Source: JBDTGE01 sp050742975 (GTDB lineage: Bacteria > Actinomycetota > Actinomycetes > Mycobacteriales > Jatrophihabitantaceae). Taken from it: DNA of 6,774 nt. A model generated the notes under the pieces. It did no database searches. It saw nothing but the letters and a program-made list of their open reading frames with translations, and was not told the origin of the DNA. Below, piece by piece: positions 1-4,634 of the stretch. Numbering within the stretch: position 1 is the stretch's first letter; every line of letters starts with the position of its first letter. The translations under genes and the position numbers were made by a program. The stretch covers positions 1 through 6,774 of the forward strand of contig JBOGDQ010000026.1 of NCBI GenBank assembly GCA_050742975.1, written 5' to 3'.

Positions 1-675
1 GTGCTCAACCACGTGCTGATGCACCAGACGGTGATCGGCGAGGAAGCCCTGCTGCAACTGGCGAAGGTCGGTGAGACGCCGGACCTGATCGTCGGGTGCA
101 CCGGCGGCGGCTCGAACTTCGGCGGGCTGGCCTTCCCGTTCCTGCGCGAGAAGCTGGCCGGTCGGATGTCCCCGGTGATCCGCGCCGTCGAGCCGGCGGC
201 CTGCCCGTCGCTGACGCGCGGCGTCTACGCGTACGACTTCGGCGACACCGCCGGCATGACGCCGTTGATGAAGATGCACACGCTGGGCCACGACTTCATC
301 CCGGACCCGATCCATGCGGGCGGCCTGCGCTATCACGGGATGAGCCCGCTGATCAGCCACCTCGTCGAAGCCGGGATGATCGAGGCGATGGCCAAGCCGC
401 AGAGCGAGTGCTTCGCCGCGGGCGTGCAGTTCGCGCGCACCGAGGGCATCGTCCCGGCACCGGAGCCGACGCACGCGATCGCCGCGGCGGTCGAGGAGGC
501 CCTGCGCTGCAAGGAGTCCGGCGAGTCCAAGGTGATCCTGACCGCGATGTGCGGGCACGGGCACCTCGACCTTGCCGCCTACGACGCGTACCTGTCCGGC
601 AACATCCAGGACCGCGAGCTGGACGACGCCGCGATCGCGGCCGCGGTCGCCAACCTGCCGTCCGTCCCCGCCTGA
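1..675 (+). CDS. trpB: Tryptophan synthase beta chain, TrpB2-type (C-terminal part, cut by left edge)
   Basis: This is the PLP-dependent beta subunit that condenses indole with L-serine to give L-tryptophan in the cytoplasm. The visible 224 residues are the C-terminal half, since TrpB2 proteins usually run to about 430-450 residues. The first codon, GTG, encodes an internal valine of the family segment resembling SVLNHVLLHQTVIG and is not a start. Visible landmarks are the glycine-rich PLP-phosphate loop CTGGGSN (residues 33-39 of the visible part), VEP at 63-65, a GGLRYHG segment at 108-114, the EGI...EPTHA segment at 148-159, and CGHGHLDLAAY at 184-194. The CGHG cysteine sits where classical TrpB has the serine that contacts the PLP ring nitrogen. 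The TrpB2 type (not TrpB1) is inferred from the GHGHxD ending and the NHVLMHQTVIG segment. It ends 20 bases before the convergent response regulator. TrpB2 enzymes can act without TrpA, and no trpA is visible here. The family is secure, but the in vivo substrate is less so. Confidence 0.9.
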   Translation: MLNHVLMHQTVIGEEALLQLAKVGETPDLIVGCTGGGSNFGGLAFPFLREKLAGRMSPVIRAVEPAACPSLTRGVYAYDFGDTAGMTPLMKMHTLGHDFIPDPIHAGGLRYHGMSPLISHLVEAGMIEAMAKPQSECFAAGVQFARTEGIVPAPEPTHAIAAAVEEALRCKESGESKVILTAMCGHGHLDLAAYDAYLSGNIQDRELDDAAIAAAVANLPSVPA

Positions 676-688
676 CGACTCTCCGTGA

Positions 689-707
689 CTCGGCGCTACT
701 CGCCGAG
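689..707. terminator. Hairpin between convergent trpB and response regulator genes
   Basis: CTCGGCG (689-695) and CGCCGAG (701-707) form a perfect 7-bp stem around the 5-base loop CTACT. The loop contains the response-regulator stop codon (696-698 on the complement). The hairpin lies 13 bases past the trpB stop and could end transcription from both sides. There is no T-tract, as is common for actinobacterial terminators, so the role is inferred from position and structure only. Confidence 0.45.
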
Positions 708-1343
708 GCCGGCCTCGCGGGCGCGGACGATCGCCTGCGCGCGGTCGCTGACCTGCAGCTTGGCGAAGACGTTCGACACGTGATTGCGCACCGTCTTCGG
801 GCTGACGTACAGCTCGCGGGCGATCTCGGTGTTGCTGCGGCCACGGGCGAGCAGTTCGAGCACCTCGCGCTCGCGGTCGGTCAGGCCGGAGAACGGCAGC
901 ACGGCGCCCCGGCTCACCGCGAAGTAGCCGATCAACCGCTGAGCGAGCGCCGGACCGAAGATCGCGTCGCCCCGCGCCACCGCCCGCACCGCCCGCATGA
1001 TGTCGTCCTGGTCCGAGCCCTTGAGCAGGTAGCCCCGGGCGCCCGCCCGCATGGCCTGGAAGACGCTCTCGTCCTCGTCGAACATGGTCAGCACCAGCAC
1101 GCCGATGTGCGGGCTCTCGGCGACGATCCGGCGAGTGGCGTCGATGCCGTTGAGGCCGGGCATGTTGACGTCCATCAGCACGACGTCCGGCTGGTGCTCG
1201 GCCGCGAGCTCGACCGCCTCGGCGCCGCTGGACGCCTCGGCCACCACCTCGACGCCGTCCATGGCGCTGAGCGCGACCTTCAGGCCGTCCCGGAACATCG
1301 GGTGGTCGTCGGCGAGGATGACCCGGACCGCATCCTCGCTCAT
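696..1343 (-). CDS. NarL/FixJ-family response regulator (REC + LuxR HTH)
   Basis: This 215-residue DNA-binding response regulator is the cytoplasmic output partner of the adjacent kinase. The receiver domain covers about residues 6-122. It has the acidic pair D12/D13, phospho-acceptor D58 in VVLMDVNMPG, switch T86 in LVLTMF, and K108 in GYLLKGS, so the full phosphorylation site is present. A linker leads to a LuxR-type helix-turn-helix at about 151-213, with GLTDREREVLELLARG followed by NTEIARELYVSPKTVRNHV and the dimer helix NVFAKL. The length is normal for the family. The ATG at 1343 overlaps the kinase stop in an ATGA arrangement. I see no Shine-Dalgarno upstream of it (GGTCAGCGCGCC), so translation is probably coupled to the kinase. 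The family and pairing are secure. The target genes are unknown, though NarL-type regulators often bind their own promoter region. Confidence 0.95.
   Translation of the reverse strand: MSEDAVRVILADDHPMFRDGLKVALSAMDGVEVVAEASSGAEAVELAAEHQPDVVLMDVNMPGLNGIDATRRIVAESPHIGVLVLTMFDEDESVFQAMRAGARGYLLKGSDQDDIMRAVRAVARGDAIFGPALAQRLIGYFAVSRGAVLPFSGLTDREREVLELLARGRSNTEIARELYVSPKTVRNHVSNVFAKLQVSDRAQAIVRAREAGLGE
704..717. repeat. 14-bp perfect palindrome in the response-regulator 3' end
   Basis: CGAGGCCGGCCTCG is self-complementary over 14 bases. It lies inside the last codons of the response regulator (Ala-Gly-Leu-Gly-Glu) and partly overlaps the right arm of the hairpin at 689-707, so the two structures would compete in RNA. 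It may add to termination from the trpB side, or be a chance product of high-GC coding sequence. Confidence 0.3.
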
Positions 1344-3406
1344 GGCGCGCTGACCGGAATGGCCACGTGCACCTCGGTTCCGCGGGCGCGCCGCGGCGTA
1401 CCGATCGACAGCGTGCCACTGAGCTCCGCCGCTCGCTCGGCCATCGACGACGTGCCCACGCCGGCCCGCCAGCTGTCGGCCAGCCCCGAGCCGTCGTCGG
1501 TGATCGTCAGCAGCACGGCGCGCTCGGCCAGTTCCAGGCGGACGTCGCAGTGCGGCGCCGAGGCGTGGCGGACGACGTTCGTGACCGCCTCGTTGACGAT
1601 CCAGTAGACGGCCACCTCGACGGCAGCCGGCAGCTGCGGCAGTTCGGGCGGGGCGTGCACGGTCATCGCCGGCCCCTCGTCGTTGCCGGTGGCGAAGCGC
1701 TGCACGCACTCGCGCAGCGCGGCGACCAGGCCGAGCTCGTCCAGCGCGGGCGGTCGCAGCCCGTAGACCAGCTGCCTGATGTCCTCGATCGTGCCGCGGA
1801 TGTCGCTCTTGACCTCGCCCAGAACCGCCTTGCTCTGTACGGGTTTGCTGTCGACCATCGTCCGCGCGGCATCCAGCTTCAGGGCGAGCGCGGCGAGCTT
1901 CGGGCCGAGTCCGTCGTGCAGGTCGCGCCGCAGCCGGCGCCGCTCCTCCTCCTTCGCGCTGACCAGCCGCTGCCGCGACGCCTGCAGGTCTGCCGACAGC
2001 CGCACGGCGTGCACCGCCGCACCGATCTGCCGGGCGAGATCGGCGATCAGCCGCCGCTCGTCGCGGTTGAACCCGGCCTTGGCGCCGCGCGGCTCGACCA
2101 CGAGCTGCCCGACCGCCGCGCCCTGGTAGCTCAGCGGTTCGAGATGCGGGTTGCCGCGCGCGAGGCCGGACTCGGCGAGCAGCAGGCCGTCCGGGTCCAG
2201 GATCGCGGCGTACGGCAGCTTGAGCGCCTGGCTCACCGTGTCGACCACGACGGCCAGTTCCCCGTGCTCGCCACTGCGTTCCAGCCGCCGCCCGAGCTGG
2301 GTCATCACGCCGTACGGGTTCTTGCGATCGCCGAACATCAGCCGGTCGACGCCACCCTGTAGGCGGGTGCGGATGGGCGCGAACGCGAAGGCGACCAGGG
2401 CTGTCGCGACCAGGCCGCTGCCCAGCCGGACCGGCTGCCCGGCGAGGCTGTCGAACCCGGCCACCAACCCGGCGTAGAGGAGCACGACGAGGACGGTCAG
2501 GGCGACAAAGACCAGTGTGCGGTTGATCACGACGTCGATGTCGAACAGCCGGTGCCGCAGGATCGCAATGCACACCGACGCCGTCAGCAGCGAGGACGCG
2601 ATCGGCCCGGTGATCGGCGAGATGGTGTTGTTCGGGATGAACTCGGTGGCCAGCTCCAGGATGCCGATCGTGCCCGCCCACACGACCCACTTCATCTGCA
2701 GGCGCACCTCGCCGCTCGAGCGCCGGTAACGCAGGACGAGCAGCACGATCGCCGTGATCACGCTGGCGAAGAACAGCAGCGTGCTGACGCTCATCGCCGA
2801 GTCGGGCAGCCAGCTGGGGAACACCTGGCGCGCGGGGTTGTACAGCCGGCGTCCCTGCACGTCGACGCCCTTGTTGTCGGCGAAGAACAGCGACCCGAAC
2901 GTCCCCAGCGCCATCGACGCGATCGGCAGGATCAGCAGGTGCCGGGACCGTCCGGGCATCATCGCGCCGTCGGGGAACAGCATCAGGACGAGTGGCAGCA
3001 TCCCCATCGACAGGATGTACACCGAGTTCGTGGACCAGCCGATCCACAGGTAGCCCGGTGCGCTGCCACCGAGGAAGCCGTACGCGAGGTACTCGCCTCC
3101 GGCGCCCGCGGCCCCGGTCGAGAAGGAGGCCCAGCACAACAGCCAGCCGATCGCGTTGTCCGGCCGTCTGAGCGCGACCAGGACGCCGGGCACCAGCAGG
3201 ACGACCGACAGCCCGATGTCGCCGAACCAGAAGCTGGTCAGGTCGGTGTAGCCGGTGTGCAGGTGCAGCGCGAGAGCCGTGGCCGAGAGGATCGGGACGA
3301 TCCCCGCGACGCTCCACGCGGCCGGGGCCGCCAGCCGGTGGCGGGGCGCGTGCACCGGCAGCGCTGTCCCTGCCAGCCCGTCCACCGCGGTTGTCATGGC
3401 GCTCAT
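1340..3406 (-). CDS. Polytopic sensor histidine kinase (about 10 TM, GAF, HisKA_3, HATPase_c)
   Basis: This 688-residue membrane kinase autophosphorylates and passes phosphate to the coupled regulator. The N-terminal half is hydrophobic, with about ten likely membrane segments (roughly 32-50, 64-80, 84-101, 118-143, 155-175, 205-226, 238-256, 263-283, 297-318, 328-346). It ends with the RLFDIDVVINRTL motif (286-298) seen in a large actinobacterial kinase group. A GAF-like region follows at about 375-470, then a coiled helix, then HisKA_3 with phospho-acceptor H497 in RRDLHDGLG. The ATPase domain has the N box NEAVTNVVRHA (605-615) and G1 box DDGSG (637-641). The G2 box is GVGTSSM (649-655), with Thr where Leu is usual. 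The start at 3406 is supported by GGGGGAG 7 bases upstream; an in-frame ATG at 3397 is a weaker alternative. The stop overlaps the regulator start by 4 bases. The signal sensed is unknown. The cupredoxin-like lipoprotein upstream hints at an extracytoplasmic redox or metal cue, which is inference. Confidence 0.95.
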   Translation of the reverse strand: MSAMTTAVDGLAGTALPVHAPRHRLAAPAAWSVAGIVPILSATALALHLHTGYTDLTSFWFGDIGLSVVLLVPGVLVALRRPDNAIGWLLCWASFSTGAAGAGGEYLAYGFLGGSAPGYLWIGWSTNSVYILSMGMLPLVLMLFPDGAMMPGRSRHLLILPIASMALGTFGSLFFADNKGVDVQGRRLYNPARQVFPSWLPDSAMSVSTLLFFASVITAIVLLVLRYRRSSGEVRLQMKWVVWAGTIGILELATEFIPNNTISPITGPIASSLLTASVCIAILRHRLFDIDVVINRTLVFVALTVLVVLLYAGLVAGFDSLAGQPVRLGSGLVATALVAFAFAPIRTRLQGGVDRLMFGDRKNPYGVMTQLGRRLERSGEHGELAVVVDTVSQALKLPYAAILDPDGLLLAESGLARGNPHLEPLSYQGAAVGQLVVEPRGAKAGFNRDERRLIADLARQIGAAVHAVRLSADLQASRQRLVSAKEEERRRLRRDLHDGLGPKLAALALKLDAARTMVDSKPVQSKAVLGEVKSDIRGTIEDIRQLVYGLRPPALDELGLVAALRECVQRFATGNDEGPAMTVHAPPELPQLPAAVEVAVYWIVNEAVTNVVRHASAPHCDVRLELAERAVLLTITDDGSGLADSWRAGVGTSSMAERAAELSGTLSIGTPRRARGTEVHVAIPVSAP

Positions 3407-3413
3407 GCAAGCA

Positions 3414-3420
3414 CTCCCCC
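3414..3420 (-). promoter_or_regulatory. Ribosome binding site of the sensor kinase
   Basis: On the minus strand, GGGGGAG is followed by a 7-base spacer (TGCTTGC) and then the ATG at 3406. This good match and spacing fixes the kinase start over the ATG three codons further in. Confidence 0.75.
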
Positions 3421-3428
3421 GTGCGGTT

Positions 3429-3440
3429 GTCAGTAGTCAG
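3429..3440. repeat. GTCAG direct repeat upstream of the kinase
   Basis: GTCAG-TA-GTCAG is a pair of 5-base direct repeats with 7-base periodicity, 23-34 bases upstream of the kinase start. Its place in the leader suggests a regulator half-site pair, but a repeat this short could be chance. No clear -10 box accompanies it. Confidence 0.25.
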
Positions 3441-3447
3441 CTCGGTG

Positions 3448-3460
3448 TCCGCTGAGCGGA
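3448..3460. promoter_or_regulatory. 13-base dyad TCCGCTGAGCGGA in the kinase upstream region
   Basis: The element has two 6-base arms, TCCGCT and AGCGGA, around a single central G. It sits 42-54 bases upstream of the kinase start, within the 126-base spacer that must hold any promoter for the kinase/regulator operon. This suits an operator, possibly for the operon's own NarL-type regulator. I could not place a convincing -10 or -35 pair nearby. Confidence 0.35.
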
Positions 3461-3476
3461 GCCTGGGTGGGCCACC

Positions 3477-3510
3477 GGGTGGATCGCGTCCCTGCCGTCC
3501 CGATCCACCC
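3477..3510 (-). terminator. Strong stem-loop downstream of the cupredoxin lipoprotein gene
   Basis: GGGTGGATCG (3477-3486) and CGATCCACCC (3501-3510) are a perfect 10-bp inverted repeat with a 14-base spacer. In the minus-strand transcript the stem extends to about 14 bp through 3473-3476 and 3511-3514 using two G-U pairs. It starts 22 bases past the lipoprotein stop, and no U-tract follows. The likely role is termination or 3'-end protection of the lipoprotein mRNA, reducing read-through into the kinase. Further GGGTGG-type copies at 3465-3470 and 3515-3520 flank it, so it could also be a protein-binding cluster. Confidence 0.5.
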
Positions 3511-3532
3511 AGTACCCACCTGGACAAATTGG

Positions 3533-4519
3533 TCAGGCGACCGCGAACTCCCCGTGCAGACCGGCCTGGAAGTCCTTACCGTCGCCCTGCGTCGAGACGT
3601 AGCTGTACTTGCCTGCGGGCAGGGTGATCGTGACGTACGCGGTCGCGCCCGGCGCGAGGAAGCTGACGCCACCCTCGAGCGTCCCCGGGCACTTGTCGAT
3701 CGGCGTGCCCTTGCTGAACGACGTCCCGACGCACTGGAAGTAGTCCAGCAGCGGCTTGCCGGCGAGCTTGGCCAGGCTGAAGTCGTGCGGCGCGGCCCCG
3801 GTGTTCTTCACCTGGAAGGTGCCGCCCGTACCGAAGTTCGCGGGAACGGTGATCCCGGTGTCGGTCAACTCGATCACGCCCGCGGTCGCCGGCGCATCAG
3901 CGCTGGAGTTGCCGGCCGCGACGGTGAACTCGTCGATCATGCCCATTGCGGCGTGCGGCATGCCGTCCGGGCCCGGCAGGAAGCAGGTGAGGACGTAGTG
4001 CCCGGCCACGAGCGGGACGGTGGCCTGCTCGGTAAGCCCCGGGCCGATGATCGCCGGGGCGCTGATCTCGTGATCAGGATCGACCTGCAGCTTCTTGGCC
4101 TTCGCCTCCGCGTCCGGGGCCGTGCTCATCAGGGCGGCCTTCACCTGCGCGAGCGTCACACCGTCCTTGACCCGTGCCAGCCCGATCTCGTGGGCGTACT
4201 TGCCCTTGTTCGCCAGGGTGATTGCCACCAGGCCGGCGTGCGGCGTACCGCTGATCCGGAAGCTCATCTTCATACCCGCGTCGAGCGCGTCCACCGTCAG
4301 GGTGTTGGCCGCGGGCGGCGGCGCGTGCGTGGACGTGGCGGCGGAGGTGTCGGCCGGTGGTGGTGTGTTCGGCGCGCTGTGCGTACCGCCGCCGGGATCG
4401 GACGTCTTCTTGTCGGCCGCTGCGGTGCTGCTGCAGGCGCTGAGGCCGAGCAAGGCGGCCAACGCCAGCGTTGCCATCGCGACGCCGGCCCGCTGCCGGC
4501 GAATGTGGTTGCAGATCAC
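3533..4519 (-). CDS. Secreted lipoprotein with two tandem cupredoxin-like domains
   Basis: This predicted 328-residue protein is exported and anchored by lipid on the outer face of the membrane. The N-terminus has a basic region (HIRRQR), a hydrophobic stretch (about 13-26) and the lipobox LSAC with C29 as the lipidated residue. A Pro/Ala/Thr linker (about 30-71) follows. Domain 1 (about 72-201) ends in GHYVLTCF...PHAAMGM; H110, C179, H189 and M194 could form a type-1 copper site. Domain 2 (about 213-328) repeats the same fold (VKNTGAAPHDFSL, LPAGKYSYVST) and keeps H245, but lacks the Cys and Met. It has C263 and C277, perhaps a disulfide. The GTG start at 4519 is chosen because GAGAGGGG lies 7 bases upstream and the signal peptide then has normal length. 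An ATG at 4552 has no ribosome binding site. Copper binding, electron transfer or a structural role are all possible. I do not recognise a named protein. Confidence 0.85.
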   Translation of the reverse strand: MICNHIRRQRAGVAMATLALAALLGLSACSSTAAADKKTSDPGGGTHSAPNTPPPADTSAATSTHAPPPAANTLTVDALDAGMKMSFRISGTPHAGLVAITLANKGKYAHEIGLARVKDGVTLAQVKAALMSTAPDAEAKAKKLQVDPDHEISAPAIIGPGLTEQATVPLVAGHYVLTCFLPGPDGMPHAAMGMIDEFTVAAGNSSADAPATAGVIELTDTGITVPANFGTGGTFQVKNTGAAPHDFSLAKLAGKPLLDYFQCVGTSFSKGTPIDKCPGTLEGGVSFLAPGATAYVTITLPAGKYSYVSTQGDGKDFQAGLHGEFAVA

Positions 4520-4526
4520 GGGTGTG

Positions 4527-4534
4527 CCCCTCTC
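4527..4534 (-). promoter_or_regulatory. Ribosome binding site deciding the GTG start of the lipoprotein
   Basis: On the minus strand, GAGAGGGG is followed by the 7-base spacer CACACCC and then GTG at 4519. This strong match is the reason for rejecting the in-frame ATG at 4552, which would put the site inside the coding sequence and lengthen the signal peptide by 11 residues. Confidence 0.75.
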
Positions 4535-4565
4535 GAAGATGATTGATGCCATCACGACAGTGGCG

Positions 4566-4579
4566 CGGGACATGTCCCG
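4566..4579. promoter_or_regulatory. Perfect 14-bp palindrome in the divergent lipoprotein/DUF2254 spacer
   Basis: CGGGACATGTCCCG is fully self-complementary. With one mismatched pair (4565/4580) the symmetry extends to 4563-4582. It lies 47-60 bases upstream of the lipoprotein start and 56-69 bases upstream of the DUF2254 start, inside a 115-base intergenic region where both promoters should be. This is typical of an operator for a dimeric regulator controlling one or both genes. The regulator is not known. It sits well upstream of the candidate DUF2254 -35, so an activator role toward that side is possible. Confidence 0.5.
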
Positions 4580-4598
4580 AGCGGATGGGACCGGCGTC

Positions 4599-4628
4599 CT
4601 GACTTTCCGGGCCGAGGAGCGACATACT
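4599..4628 (+). promoter_or_regulatory. Candidate promoter for a leaderless DUF2254 transcript
   Basis: CTGACT (4599-4604, four matches to TTGACA) and CATACT (4623-4628, four matches to TATAAT) are separated by 18 bases. A start site 6-7 bases past the -10 would fall at or next to the ATG at 4635. The only Shine-Dalgarno-like sequence, GAGGAG at 4614-4619, is 15 bases from the ATG and too far to work well. Leaderless mRNAs are common in actinobacteria. This is a weak-consensus prediction supported mainly by geometry. Confidence 0.35.
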
Positions 4629-4634
4629 GCGCGG

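Noticed and set aside
1..3. GTG as the start codon of the trpB-like gene
   Set aside because: The residues on either side match an internal TrpB2 segment and the PLP lysine region would be missing. It is an internal valine of a gene cut by the window edge.
7..16. Twin-arginine export for the lipoprotein (HIRRQRAGVA at protein residues 5-14)
   Set aside because: The two arginines are present but the hydrophobic residues expected after them are not. A general lipoprotein signal explains the sequence. The positions given are protein residues, not window bases.
96..1607. Long open plus-strand frame (503 codons) crossing trpB and the regulator
   Set aside because: The translation is an Arg/Pro/Ala-rich shadow of the real genes with no recognisable domain. 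Such frames are common in GC-rich DNA.
1367..2362. 331-codon plus-strand frame antisense to the kinase
   Set aside because: It is low-complexity Arg/Asp/His/Gln shadow sequence, opposite a well-supported kinase. No ribosome binding site or domain supports it.
2552..3436. 294-codon plus-strand frame antisense to the kinase membrane region
   Set aside because: Its composition (very rich in Gln, Arg, Asp, His) is that of a reversed membrane-segment shadow, with no family match.
696..3527. Single 943-codon minus frame covering kinase and regulator region
   Set aside because: Only the last 215 residues are a real protein (the regulator). The upstream part is the kinase gene read in the wrong frame.
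4614..4619. GAGGAG as the ribosome binding site for DUF2254
   Set aside because: It is 15 bases from the ATG, beyond useful spacing, and no in-frame start lies at a suitable distance.
4095..4634. N-terminal extension of the DUF2254 protein
   Set aside because: This stretch is antisense to the lipoprotein coding region and the DUF2254 family begins near 4635.
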